This document shows, piece after piece, positions 50,583-63,400 of a stretch of 64,000 nucleotides of DNA (position 1 is the stretch's first letter; every line of letters begins with the position of its first letter). The DNA lies in assembly GCF_021018805.1 (NCBI RefSeq), contig NC_086283.1, positions 15,947,162 to 16,011,161 of the forward strand, given 5' to 3'. Source of the DNA: Prinia subflava. Lineage: Eukaryota; Chordata; Aves; Passeriformes; Cisticolidae. A program made the position numbers and the translations under genes. The notes under the pieces were generated by a model, which was not told where the DNA came from, ran no database searches, and worked only from the letters and a program-made list of their open reading frames with translations.

Positions 50583-51944
50583 TGTTCAGATGTTCTTTTT
50601 AAACTGTCAGTTCAGTTACAAACCTGAAGCCCTGCAATCCACTGTGAAGTGATGGTTAGTAAAGTCAGACTAGTTCTGCCTTCACTGTGAACATGGAACC
50701 TAATAAAAACTAAGGAAACTTACCCTGAAATAAGGTTTCTCTGCTGGAAAAGATTTTCATCTTATTTTTCATGGAACATGCTATATCTTATATCCATCTT
50801 CAACAAATGACATTAACTGGGGAAGAGTGGACAAGGCAAAATGCACCAACACACTGATAACTTAGAAACACATGGTATCTTATGCAAATGCTTTACTTTC
50901 TCTGTGGCTTAGCTGCAAACCAAACAAAAGCAACCCTCTCAGAAGTGCTTGCTTCCACAATTTGCTGCCATGGGTCAGGTTAAGCTGGAAAACAGGAATT
51001 TCAACTTATTCCCTACTTGGCTGTATTCTTTGAGGAATAAAACATACTTTCAGGTATTCCATGATCCACTGCTAAGTACAGATTTGGGGTCGGAATCAAA
51101 TGTCTAGAAATTTACTGAATGACCTAAAGGAGAGAAGGAGGGAAGATGATGGGACTGGGAATATCCATATGCAAAAAGTTTATTTTGAAGCACTGCTATT
51201 GATAAAGAGATGAAGTGCCACAAATCTCATCACTGTGCAGAAATTCAGTGGCTAAATCCCTTGGTTTTGAAAAAATGTCAATACCAAAAGTATTGTTTCT
51301 TTCAACTGTGCCTGTCAAGACAGAAAAGGTAGCTCTGAAATGCCTATGAGTTTGAGACAATCATTGGAAGCACATTCCCCCATGTCAGCACAATTGACAC
51401 TCTTCTGGTGTCAGTGTGGACACATGAAGCCAGCAGAGCTGAATACCCTCAATCTCTGCTGTGCTCGTTGTCTCTTTTTTTTTCTTTGTTCAATTGAATT
51501 TGGACATCAGTCATGCACATGCCAGCAATAAAAATTTGTCATGGTTTTTTCTCCAGTTTTTTTCTCCCGACATCAAAAGCACAGGGCAGATTTACATGAG
51601 TGTAGAGGTTGGCTTGCAGAAGTTGTTGGCACCTCAAGTTAATGTCTTGGAAAAAGGATGTGCTTCAGCTTCTCAAAAAAGTTCTTTTTAAGGAACAAGA
51701 CTTTTTTTCTTTCTGCATGGATCTTAGGAAGGAGTGTGATGAAAAAAGTTCTTTTTACTGGGAAAAAAAGCAACAACTCTCTTGCAATTGATAGAAGGCA
51801 AATAAATTTTAAAAAATAGTTCCTTAGTTTTAAATAGAAACTTGAAAGGTGAAGAGAAGCCTTCCTTTTAATCCAATTTAGGCATTAGAAAGCTGGGAAA
51901 TTATGTTTTCCTTACCCTGTACAGTATGATTTTTATTTTCCCCA

Positions 51945-52390
51945 CTCTTAAGGCCACACCAGAAGTACTGTGACCAGTTCTGGGATCCCCAGTACGACAG
52001 AAAGAGGAGTATTTTGGAGAAAATCCAGTGAAGCTGTGCAAAGATGGTGAAGGGTCTGAAGCACCTCTCATATGAGGAAAGGCTGAGGCACCTAGGACAA
52101 CTCAACTACATGACAGGTGGGTGTAAAGACTGTGAAGTTGGGCATTTTTCAGGGATGGTCAGAAGCAATGGCACAAAATGAAACACAGGAGGTTTCTCCT
52201 GAGTACCAGGAAACACCTTTTAACTGTGAGGGTGACCAAGAACTAGCACAGGTTAACCAGAGAGGCTATGAAGTCTCCATCCTCTGTGACATTCAAAAAC
52301 TGTCTGGACACAATCCTGGCCAGCTGGCCCTACTGGAGCACAGATGTTGAACCAGACGTTCTTTCCATCCTGGAACATTCTGTGAGAATA
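51945..52390 (+). mobile_element. CR1 LINE fragment, 3' portion (sense)
   Basis: Sense CR1 running from AGGCCACACCAGAAGTACTGTGACCAGTTCTGGG (family: AGGCCGCACCT...GTACTGTGTTCAGTTTTGGG). It passes through the 'GAGGAAAGGCTGAGGCACCT' block and the AGAGAGGCTATGAAGTCTCCATCCT block to CCAGACGTTCTTTCCATCCTGGAACATTCTGTGAGAAT near the 3' end. One ATTCTGTG octamer is recognisable at the end, so it approaches the true 3' terminus. It is 5'-truncated, as most CR1 copies are. No target duplication was found, and none is expected to be obvious for CR1. Confidence 0.9.
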
Positions 52391-55300
52391 TGGTTACAGT
52401 TTTTCCCACCCTTTATATTTCCCCATTTGTCAATTCCTTCTCTTAAAGCAGTAACAATCCAACACTATTAGGTGAGGACTGAGACAGCAAAATAACTGAA
52501 TTTCTGGCAGCAAATTGTCACAAGGCCAGTGACACTAGTTGTATCTTAGGGATGTCAGCCCATTTAAATTTAACCCATTTGAATTGTTATTCACACATGT
52601 GAGAAGATCTAATGTAATTACAGCCAGTTATGGGTTTTGAAAGGCTAGGTACTTTCAGGACTGGGACACAGGTTATATCCACCTGCCACAAAAATATATT
52701 CTTCAAATATTGCAGGAGAAAGAAAATGCTTAAAACTGTCTTCTTTCCCTTTAAAACTGTAACAGAGCATGAAAAAAAAAATCCCTACCTGTGTGAAATC
52801 CAAAAAGGGGATCAGATCATCAGACTGACACATTTCAACAAATATATTTAAATATAGCTTAAAAATAACCTTAAGCACTTTCAAAGGCAATTAGACTTCC
52901 AGTACTAAGTGTAGAAAAAGAAGCATAGCCATTTATTGCAATGGAAACACCTCCTGCCTCTCCACACACACCCCTTCTCCACCTGCTTTAGCTGCAATTA
53001 AATGTCAGGGATGGGGACATATAGTGACTTGCTAGGGTAAAGAGAAAAAGGACATGTACCCTTCTGGATAAAAAGCTCTTCTCTTAAAATGCCCCTCTTA
53101 GACACTAGGTGATGATTTGTTTCAAAAGCTTCAAAGGTCAGAGTCTAAAATTATCCATATCTAAAGCAGAAGTCTTTTGGAGGGAGTTTTGTTGTACAGA
53201 TTCATAGGCATCTGGTTGCTAGGGCAAAACTTGGATAGCAGTCATATAAAGATAACAACCTCTTGAAAATTGGGCAAGAGCTAACTAGCTTTTCCTTCCC
53301 TCTAGTTCATGAAAATAAGAAATCATCTTTCTCCACATCATACACTTAAGACACATGGAGTAGATATGTTTAGATAACAAAAATGTTGATAAAAATTAAT
53401 TTTTCAGTCTTAAGTTTTGGGGGTTTTTTTTGTTACCATAAAGGAGGTATCTTTCTTACACTTAAAAATGTTGAAGTACAAAAGAGGAAAATGAAAGAGT
53501 TTTATTTTACAGGTTTGCTCTTCTAAAGTTTAGTGGAAAGAAAGATAATATTTAAGCCATAATAAAGCTTGAAATGGTTGTCTTCTATAAATGGTACTTT
53601 TTAATGAATCTTGAAAGAGCTGAATGATTTTTTTTTTTCCGAAAAAAAAAGGCTTTGGTTTTGTACAAGTTGTAAGATGAAGTAAGGCACTATATTGCAT
53701 TTACAGTTGTAGTTTTAAATATTGAATAACTGTATGTGTACAAGGATTATTAATAAAAAGAATGATTAAGAAATATATTGCAAGCTTAAAGGGAAACTTC
53801 TACAATGTTTATAATGTACTGAGGCCCATTGATTTTCTATAAAAATGTAGACAACGAAAATTAATGTAAGTTGCAGATAAGAAACAAAAATATTTTTGAA
53901 ATCTCTAAGTAGATCCAGAGATTTCTTTGGAAAATGCTTGATGTCCAGCTGTTCCCACCATAGTGGGTAGGTATGTAGATTACTGGAAATTACTTAAATT
54001 TTTTTTTTAATATCTGTGGATAAAGTTACACCCAGGAAAGCAGGTGAAGACAACAGCCTTTCTCTGTTTCACTTATGTACAATTCTTGGTATTCCTGGCT
54101 GTTTTGCCTCTGGTCCAGGATTTGCCACAGCCCAGTGCACTCCATCCCTTTGTGTGTCAACCACTGTGCCTCTGTCACACGAGCCACCCCAGGCAGTGGC
54201 TGTGCCTCTGAGCTTGTAACCTCTCTTGAATAAGGTCTGGCTTCCACACTGTTTGCACATGTCCCATGGTCAGTTCCATCTTTAGGACAAGAAGTTCTGC
54301 CCTTTGCAGCCTCACCTTATATTTAATGAGTTGGTGGAAAGAAAGTGGCCATGTTTTTCCATAACTCCCCTGCTGACAGATCGTGCATTAGCTAAATGCA
54401 ATCCTCACTTACTTCCCTTTCTCCTTTTCTTTTACCCAGAAAAGCTTAGCAGTCATAATCTGTGAGGAAGGAAATGTTAGAGTTTTCTTATATCCGCGCA
54501 ATACACCCAGAAAATGTGAACAAAAATGCTTGATGTGCCTCTGTTTGGCAGAACCCTGTCTTACATCCTTGTCTGTCCTACACAAATTGCTGTCTAGAAA
54601 TTAGAATTCAGCTAGCAGGAGGAAATGAAACGTTCTCACTACAGGAAGAGGCTCTTAAAGGTGGAAAAGCTGAGCTGATAGGGGAGTGATAGCATGACAG
54701 TAAACAGCAGGAGTGGAATAGCTAGATATCACTGACTTGGTCAGAACTGCCTTTCTATATTATGGACAGGAATTGAGGTTACAGCACTAATCCCAATCTT
54801 AATCCTATTTAATAAAACAGTCACTGGATTTATTTGGACCAGAATTTTATTCTGATTCTTTTCACAGTGGAAAATAGGACCAAGTGGGCTCTTTATGCAA
54901 GCTGTCTGACTTTTTCATGGCTAAATGCATTTGTTGTTATCTTGGCTTTAGAGGGGCACATTTCATCCTAAATAATGGACTGTGGTTATGAATTATGTAC
55001 TCTATTGTCTAAGCTTCTGCTACTCACTTCCATGATAACACAGACTCTCATTATTTTCCCTTTCCCTGAATTCCAGAAGGTAAAATACTTCAAAAAAAAT
55101 TTCAGATAAATTCCTACTAGTTTGCCCCAAAAAGCAAACTGTCAAGACTGATGAGAATTATTAAAAGTAAAGTCCTTGGTGAATATGAATGAGATTTGAA
55201 TTATTCATTATATTTGAATGGCATTATTTAATAATTATACAAAAAATTAGAAATTTGTTTAATGTAAATTTGCCCAGAGCGATGTTTCATGAATTTCTGG

Positions 55301-56221
55301 CAAATAAAGTTACTGTTAAATTTCTGTTACTATGACAATTTAAACCAGCTTTCTGCTCCTATGGTTTTGTGCTCGTTTTCTAGTGTTTTTAACTTGATTA
55401 AAAACTGAAATACATATTCCATTGTAGTAAAAACATTGTGAAAGACCAGTAATATGGCGACAGAAAGCATGACACAGACCAATATCTTGAATATAGGCAG
55501 TTGTTTCTTGCATTTTGTAGCCCAGCAGATTATGAGCCTTTCTTTCTCCTTTTATTATTTTTTTTTTAGAATTTGTCTTTCTCATTTTTTAAGCTTCACA
55601 TTGTTATTTCAAATATGAGCAAATTTTCATGCCAGTTCTGAACAAAATAACAATTTTGAAGACGGTGAGTTCTGAATTCTCAGTTTCAGATGCTGTAAAG
55701 GAGGTTGCTTTTTCTCAACACTTGTTTACAGCAGCTCTAAATACAGGATACCTTTGAATATACCAAGATACTAGTATTTGTGGTTGTTTTTGTTGTTGTG
55801 ACATAACAACAAAACAACCTTTGATCTTCAGGTTTGCTACCCTCCACAGCACACTGTCCTCAAATGGAAATTACACACAAACATACATTTCCATTCAAGA
55901 TGAAGACAGAGAATATTATGTCATGTGTGTTACAGGATTATGCATATGCTGAGGTTTTTGTGACTTTTGACAGCGATGTCTTATTAAAAACAGAATGCTT
56001 AGTTTTCTAAGTATTGTTTCTAGCTAGAGAAGCAAGCTGATATTCTCCCTGCTGTGTAGGTTTTTCAAGTCTGTCAACTTGTGTGTCAGATTTTGGCAGA
56101 GTTGGTGTCTTACTCATGGATCCAAGAGAAGCTTTCCTGTGTGCATTTCTCTTCACAGATTTTATGAGAGAGGAGGAACAACTGTTTCACGAAAGTTAGA
56201 GGAAGATGAACATTTTTAATA
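52391..56221. other. anonymous non-coding DNA
   Basis: No gene recognised. It contains a T11-CCG-A9 foldback (53628-53650), an (ATT)-rich and T12-type run near 55555-55568 and an imperfect GTTGTTTTTGTTGTT / AACAACAAAACAAC inverted repeat at 55783-55818. Confidence 0.5.
55783..55818. repeat. inverted repeat GTTGTTTT(T)GTTGTT / AACAACAAAACAAC
   Basis: Fourteen complementary pairs with one bulged T across a 7-nt GTGACAT loop. Confidence 0.8.

Positions 56222-56309
<88 letters not shown>
56222..56309 (+). repeat. (AAT)n microsatellite, about 29 units
   Basis: Uninterrupted AAT/ATT trinucleotide run of 88 bp. The overlapping poly-Leu and poly-Tyr minus-strand open frames are artefacts of this run. 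Confidence 0.98.
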
Positions 56310-58854
56310 TACCCAAATATGTAAAAAATTGTGTAATTTTTTTCCTATTTCATTAACAGCTGAAGGAATTATGATTTCATTTCTGTGTGGCAGCCACTCT
56401 GAAACCATGGCTGGGCACAGACTGTCAGTTCACAGAAGCAATCAAAGTGCTTAAACTTTCTAGTTCCTAAAACTAACATGCCTATAGAAGATGGACAACT
56501 AATTGTGCGACACAAAATGAACTGTTTTTCTTGGGTAAATTAATTATTAAATAGCCATCAAGTTTCAACTTTAGAGTCATGAAACACTTGGTGAAATCCC
56601 CTGATGCTACAACATGTTTTTTGTCTGTCCATTAAAACCATGTGGTGTCCATGTCTTCACCTAAGTTTCCCAGTTTTGAAATGCCTTTTCCTCAGCAGCA
56701 GAACAGAAGTTTTTCACTTAAATATTTTGTTAACTGGAAAGTCTATCAAATAATGTATTTAGTGTTGAAAAGTCAATAGATTAAGTTTAATTTTTTAGGC
56801 TTTTCTTGATATTATTTTATAAATATGAAGTCAAGAAACTACTGAAACTAGTTATTTCAAAATAGAAGATTAGAAAGTTTTGTTCCACAAAGATCAAAAT
56901 AAAATGTTGTTATCTATCTAAACAGTCTTTTCCATTTTTGTTTCAGGAAACAATTTAAGAAAACACTTTATTTTTGAGGAACTTTTTTTAAAAATAAGTA
57001 TATTGCAGGAAGAAAAATCTGACTAAATATGTGTATCAGTAGGAAGAAATACGATTTTCACTGTTGTCAACATAAGGACTGACACAGATGCTTAAAAGTT
57101 AGAAGAATTAATACTGAAATCAAAGAAGAGAAATGTGTAGAAGAACCATTCTATATCTCAGAAATCACATGTATGGAGAGAGGTGCAGGCACGATTGAGC
57201 AGAGAGAGGCCTTTCTACAATGACCATCTGTAGGAGCACCATAAAATTTAACTTTTGTTTGAGGAAAACAAAACTCAACACTCACAAAACTGTAATAACA
57301 AACACTCCCACATGCTTTTCTTTTTATACTAATAATTTTGATAACACAATCCAAATACAAGCTGACTAATATTTGCAGAAATTTAAATTTAACAGCTCAG
57401 AAATGAGACAGAGTTTGCTGCCTTGTGCATTTTCAGACTACCCAGAGCTGAGCACTCACAGAATGACCAGCTGAAGGCTCAAAACATCCTATGCAACAGG
57501 ACAAGAGCTCCTCAATCCATTCTAGTTGAAAACAACTGGGCTGGTCAAGACAACTATTTTAGAGGGCAAAAACTGCTTTATGCCAAAACACTTTTAGGAG
57601 CAGCAGTAACACCAGATCTTAATGAATTTCATAGAATATGTTCCTACAAACAGAGCACTGATCTTTTTCAGTTTACTGTCACTACGTAAGGATGTGTGAA
57701 TAAGATCTTGTGTGGGGAGAACCATGGTTCCCTCACTATTCCTCTCACACACAAGGCATCAAAAGTGTTGATTCATTGACTGAGCAGCTCAGCAACCAAA
57801 GCCTAGGGATATGTGGAGATATCAACATAGAGAGCCAACAGCCAGCTTCCTGGGTTTCTGGTATCTGTGGAAGTAAGAAGGTTGTAAAGTAATTTTGCAT
57901 TGTTCTCAAACTTCAGTCACTTCACTAGATTCTGCCAGATTTTTTATTCTAGATCATTAATAAGACTTCAGTAATTTTGGTGTATAACACTCTTGCTCTG
58001 CTAATCCAACAATAAGTTTTTATTTTCTTCATAGACACTGTTAAGGGACCTGTATTTCTTTTTGTAATGTGATCATGACACAGGAAGCCTTTGCTTATTA
58101 GTCTATAAAGAGTTATTGTGCTCATTTGTTTACTGATGCATACATACTTTCCAGGGAATGTTTTTGGGTTAGAAAATCCCATTCTGCCATTTTCTAGAAT
58201 GTCACAGAGGAACTTCTACTGATGCTCTGCATGTCTTACACTTCCAGACCATACACCAGGCCTGGACTTAGGCAGGACACCAGGGAGATATCCAGGATCT
58301 CTGATCCTGCTATCTGCAGTGCTACAGGAGTCACCACATCAGAACACCAACCTGGCAGCCTGCCTTTGTCATCTCCACAGGGAAATGGGATGAGCTCCTG
58401 GCTGCCCTTGTTCTCAATGGTTTGGCAGATACCTACCTGGAAATAGGCAGTAAGAACATGCTAAAAACCAGCCTCGCTCCTGTCTCCAATGTGGCCAGTG
58501 CTGAAGTTCAGCTGCCAAAAGATGTCTGGCTGCTTTCTGTTCCTCTCTCCTGCCATCTCTGTAGTGGGGCTGGCTTGGAAAAACAACTTCAAGCTGTTTG
58601 CAGTGGTTGGTATAAAATTGGTGAGTGCTGTGTGCTGTCTGTATGCTAGTTGCTAGTTTTTTCCTGAGGCATCTGTGGAAATATTTGGGCTGGTACAAGA
58701 ACCTGAAACAACATGCTGTTTAGAAAAAAAAAAAAAAATCTGAAAATCCACCACAATACCAAAACCCCAAACCTGAAGACTGATTAGAGCTACCGACCAC
58801 CTAGAGTAAAGTAAAATTGAGCCTTCTTGTACTGGCATGATTAATGGGATGAAA
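56310..58854. other. anonymous non-coding DNA
   Basis: No gene or repeat recognised with confidence. The segment 58230-58660 is GC-richer with several overlapping open frames (up to 94 codons) but no family match. An A14 run is at 58724-58737. Confidence 0.45.
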
Positions 58855-59215
58855 TTGAGCAAGTCCAGGTGCCAGGTTCTGCATCCAGGACAAAGCAAGG
58901 CCAGACAGAAGTGCAAATGGGGAGAGGAGTGGCTGGAGAGCAGCCCTGCAGAAAGGGATTTTGGCAGCAGCTCAGAGAGAGCCAGCAGTGTGTGCACCAG
59001 CAGCCAAAAAGGCAACCCCCATCCAGGAGTGCATCAAACACGGCACGAGCAGGCCATCAAAAGACAAAAGATTACCCCACCACACTCGGTGTTGAGACAG
59101 CCTCACCCTGAGTGCATTTCTGGGCCACACAGATTAAGAAGGGTGTGAAGGTCCATGAATCGATCCAGAGGACAGCAAAGCTGGTGAGAGGGCTAGAAAG
59201 CAGGGCAATAAAGAG
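58855..59215 (+). mobile_element. CR1 LINE fragment, ORF2 C-terminal half (sense)
   Basis: It reads 'KSRCQVLHPG' (family: AKCKVLHLG), then EEWLESSPAERDFG (family: ADWLESSPAERDLG). Degraded counterparts follow of the MSQQCA..AKKANG block (ASSVCTSSQKGN), the VRPHLEYC block (RQPHPECISG) and the RVQRRATKLVKGLE region, here as ATCCAGAGGACAGCAAAGCTGGTGAGAGGGCTAGAAA. Frameshifts separate these blocks. Both ends are truncated. Confidence 0.86.
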
Positions 59216-59241
59216 AAAAATATCAAGGGTTTTCAGAAAAG

Positions 59242-59271
59242 GACACAGAAAAGGAAGACCTTTTCTGTGTC
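59242..59271. repeat. perfect 13-bp hairpin with 4-nt loop
   Basis: GACACAGAAAAGG (59242-59254), loop AAGA, CCTTTTCTGTGTC (59259-59271). It lies about 30 bp beyond the CR1 fragment's last recognisable base. No RNA gene is claimed. Confidence 0.85.
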
Positions 59272-60044
59272 TTCTGCCTTTATGCACACTTATGTATGTA
59301 CAGACACGAATTTTTAATGAATTGTAGCTGAATAATATTAAAAAATCATGTGTGGACAATTTAGAATAGTAAAACCAAGGCACATAAAGCTGATTGGAAG
59401 TAATTCTCTGAAGAATATCTTCCTGGGTTCCATTTCTTGTCTGCAAGCCAATGCACCTTGGATTCCTTTTCTTGCTCAAGTAGAGCATCTGACTTCTGCC
59501 TTTGGCTCAGTGTAAAACAGCAAGCATATTTCAGACAATGTAAGTATTCTAAGATGTTACCTTACCCTTGTCACACACAGGTCAAAACCCACAGGTCTAC
59601 CTATTAGAGTAATCCTTAGATAGGCAGCCTCATTAGTACTTTTAGATTAATTCCTTAAATTAGTATTCATTAGGTCACTTTCCTAAAGTATGCATCTTTA
59701 ATTTAGTTGTAGAAGTCTTTGTGTTGCTACAGGTCTTGGTTATGAAAGGAAAGTGTGTTCATCTAAACAAACTTTCTTTGTAAAGAAGCAGGACTGAGAA
59801 AGGAATACACTGACAGAAATGGGGAAGACAAAGATGTCAACTATTTTTTTCTGATGATAGGAATTATTTTACTGACACCTTTAAATAAATGTGTTAAATC
59901 CACATCTTCTGAGGATCCCTGCAATCCCAGAGGCAATTATCATAATTATATCCAGACCATGTTGCTTGAATCAGCAGAGGGAATATTATTCCTTGTGGAA
60001 ATTATGAAAATTCATGCAAAAGTTTCCATCATTTTTCAGCCAGC
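59272..60044. other. anonymous non-coding DNA between inverted CR1 fragments
   Basis: No gene recognised. The 138-codon minus-strand frame 59072-59488 spans the CR1 fragment edge and this DNA and has no family match. Confidence 0.5.
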
Positions 60045-60415
60045 CAAAGGCAGACAATGACAATGGCTTGTTGTCCATCAGGATCCCCAGGACCTTCTCC
60101 ACTGAACTGCTTTCCAGCAGCTCAGGCCCAGCCTGTGCTGGTGTTTGGGGATATTCTTTGCCAGGAGAAGGACCCTGCACTTTTCTGAATTTCAGACAGT
60201 TCCTCTCTGCCTGTCTCTGCATCCTGTCAAGATCCTGCTGAAGGCCTGCACATCCCTCTGGGGAATCAGCCACTCCTCCCAGCTTTGTGTCATCAGTGAA
60301 CTTGCTGAGGAGGCCTCTGCCCCTTCATCCAAGTCATGGGTGAACAAGTCAAACAAAACTGGGCCCAGTATTGACCCCCGTGGGACACCACTAGTGACAG
60401 GCCTCCAAACAGATA
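60045..60415 (-). mobile_element. CR1 LINE fragment, reverse-transcriptase palm region (antisense)
   Basis: On the minus strand it reads '[19 protein letters not shown]' followed by [10 protein letters not shown], a very good match to the CR1 RT. A frameshift then moves the catalytic box into another frame, where it reads [10 protein letters not shown] (FTDD at 60288-60299; family FADD). The next blocks are [20 protein letters not shown] and LLESSSVEKVLGILMDNK, matching the region after the palm. Both ends are truncated. It partly overlaps the 58.9 kb fragment in consensus position, in the opposite orientation. Confidence 0.91.
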
Positions 60416-63400
60416 TTTTTAAAGTAAAAATGTAATTTGAAAGTTGGTCGTAAAAAATAATTTGGTGAGGAAAGTTGTCGTGTGACAAAAAATACACTAC
60501 AGACAACCTGCCCTGGAAGTTTCAGCTCATCTACTGCAATTTGCAATTTGAGATAACAAGAAGCAAAGAAGCATGAGAACACAAAATAAGCTGGAAATGG
60601 ATGACTTTGTGGCAAACCCCTAAGGGCAGCTCTAATTCAGTGCTCTAATCCTCTTTAAGTTACATCCAAATCTGAGGTCTAGAGTAATGTGTTGGAACAT
60701 CTATCCTGCCTTTTCCAAACTTACCCTGCATTGTCTCCACAAATTCAATGCTTATGAAAGGTCACAAAAAAGGAGTAGAAAAATGAAAGGCAAAAAAGAT
60801 CTCCTCAGATCACTCAGTGTCCACATGCTCCTAGAGAGCATCATATCCAAAACTATGAGAAGCAAAACAACTCAGCTGCACTTGTAAGCCTGACACAGAT
60901 GAAAGCTCCCTACTCCATCTAGAGGTACACAGCTTGTATTTAAGGAATGCATGCTGCAATCAACATCTATTTCTGATAAGTACAGCCAGTAACCTGCAAA
61001 TCTAATTATATATTCAGGAATGAATGAGCGAGGGAATGACACTGAGTGTCAGGGCACTGAAATTGCCGACACCATTCAGTGTAAAGTGAAATGAAAACGC
61101 AATCCTGATAAAATTGCATAAAGGCAGTTTCTGAGCTGACTGTTACCACTTAGGAAGGAGTCATAAGGTAAAAACAGTTAACAGTGTTCAGAAATAGTCA
61201 GTGAGCAAAAACGAAGTTCAGAATTGTTAGAAAAGGAGCAAAGAGCAGATTACGGCATTAAATGTATACAGCATCTGAATCTGCAGCACTGCACAGAGTT
61301 CTAATCTTTTCTGAAAAGACACGAGCAACGCAAAGAGGGGACAAGATGGGGACAGGATGAACAAAGGCTTTAGCAGCAGGAATAGTTAAGAATGAAATTC
61401 AGCAGCCTGGAAAAGGACTGCAGCAACCCGCACCAGGCCTTTCGATTCTTCTGTGCCATCAGTGAGAATACTTATGAGAAAGAAGAAAGGATACAGTTGT
61501 TAGTAATTCTGAGAATAACAATAGCTTGGATCTTAGAGGTAGAATGTGGAAATTTTGGGTTCTAAGGCTCTTTGAAAATATAGTAGTCTTTGAGGTTTAA
61601 ATTCTATATTCTGGATCAGATTACAAGTAGTGTGAATGGAATCACATTTTTAAATTCAAAAAAATGAAGACTTATAGTAGGCAAATTAATTTTCAAAGTT
61701 TTCTTCTTGAAAACCTAACTCTTCATGAGCTTAAGCATCATGACTGCTTACTCTGCTATATCAATATCTAAAAAGTAATGCTTACAGTTAGCCAGTTGCA
61801 TTTCTTTTTACTATGCCTGCAATGCTTTCAGACCCTCCAGTTTCAAACTCTTGTAAATGCTTTGATAGGATACTTGGGGCTTTTTAAAATATGCTTCTCC
61901 CATTTTTTTCTTTCAAAGACCATCCGTAGCAAAATCCAAACAGCTGTCTGGGAAGCATAGATATTCTTTCAAAATAGAAGATTGGACATTCATATGACTG
62001 CCAAGCCCATGAAATCCTTTCCTTCCCAGAGAGGCTGGGGGTGTGGCATGCTCAAGAGTATTGCTCTGATTGGGCTTGGAGTTTCTCAGAGCCTGTTTTG
62101 CTGTGCTTGCATGAAACACCATCAGGCTTGGGGGAAGAGAAGAGGGAGAGGAAGTTCTGTTACTAGAGCCAGCATCACTAGAAGCTTTGTTAAGAAGAAG
62201 ACCAAAATTTTCACATTACAGACAAAGTCTGTCCAGATTACATAGTGATACCAAACACCATGCTTGCCCCAGATATTTTCTCTCTTTTTTTTTTTCCCAT
62301 AGGAATATTTTTAAAAATACTGATTACAGTCTCTTTAAAAAATTAATTAAATTTTAAATATATAAAAATTTCAAAATTACTATATAACAAGTAAAGCAAA
62401 AAATCTATCAGCACTTCTTACAAGGCACAATGCGTATGAAAGATGTTTACCAATTAAGTTACTGTGCATTGAATGTCTGCATTACCTAATCATTCTCATT
62501 TCTTCAAAACAATGGTTGCATTAAAATACTAAGTCTTTGAAAAAAGATACTAAGTGATCATTTAGCACAAGCTTTTTTGAAAATTTGAGTTCCATGTCTT
62601 CATGTTTTATGAAAAAATTCAAAATATAGGCATTAGTGCAAATACACAAAAAATATTTAGTTGTGTGAAGACTTTCTCTCTTCCCAGACCACAGGGCACA
62701 TTTTATTCAAAGCTCCCAGTGTCTGGAATACAATATCTATACAGGAAACTTGTCTGGTTTTCTTCTTTTTTCCCATCTTCAGTTCCTGATATCACAGAAC
62801 ATGTCACCACCAATGAATATTCATAGTCATAAGCATCATTACTTATCTAGAGAAGACACTGGATCTTAAAACATTCTGAAGTTTTCAAATAAACTACATA
62901 AACTGTGCTGTTTCCTGGCTTAAGAGACAGACTGGAAAATGCCATCAGATACTGTCTTTCTGTAATTTATTTGCCAACATCAGATTCTTTTAAGAGTCTG
63001 TTTACCACAAGGGCAATACATGGTTGGAAGTTCATAAACAGGGAGCTGTAAAGCTGATTTGTAGGAGAGACCTTTCATGCCTCCTGTTTAAATCACCATG
63101 AATCTTCACAGTGACTTGCTCAGGGTTAGGTGGTAGAAGTTGTTTTAGAGAAGGGTCCCATCTAAAAGGACTACTCAGCTTCTGTGCAAGCAGCCCCAAT
63201 ACAGCAGTGCAGCTTTTGCTTCATAATTCTAAAGTGTATTGACCAAGATGTTGGAAGGTGACTGGATTTAATGGCAATCTTGGTGGTAATGCCTCAGCCA
63301 CATTAACTTTGAGACAAGCGCATTTCAAGAAATATGTTCTAACTGTGAAACAGCACTCACAGTAACTTTGGAGCATGTAACTGCAGCCCCAGCCTGTCCT

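Larger units (their letters stand above)
48356..51944. other. anonymous non-coding DNA
   Basis: No gene supported. A 143-codon frame at 48992-49423 shows no domain. It contains an octamer and homeodomain-type motif group near 49674-49690, a (TTTG)n tract and a 33-bp tandem duplication, listed separately. Confidence 0.5.

Noticed and set aside
56110..56408. Poly-leucine and poly-tyrosine proteins
   Set aside because: Direct translation of the (AAT)n microsatellite.
58222..58698. GC-richer block with four overlapping open frames, possible exon or another repeat
   Set aside because: No CR1, LTR or protein match could be recognised by eye; left as anonymous. A repeat-library search would settle it.
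59072..59488. 138-codon minus-strand open frame
   Set aside because: Runs across the edge of a CR1 fragment into anonymous DNA; no family match.
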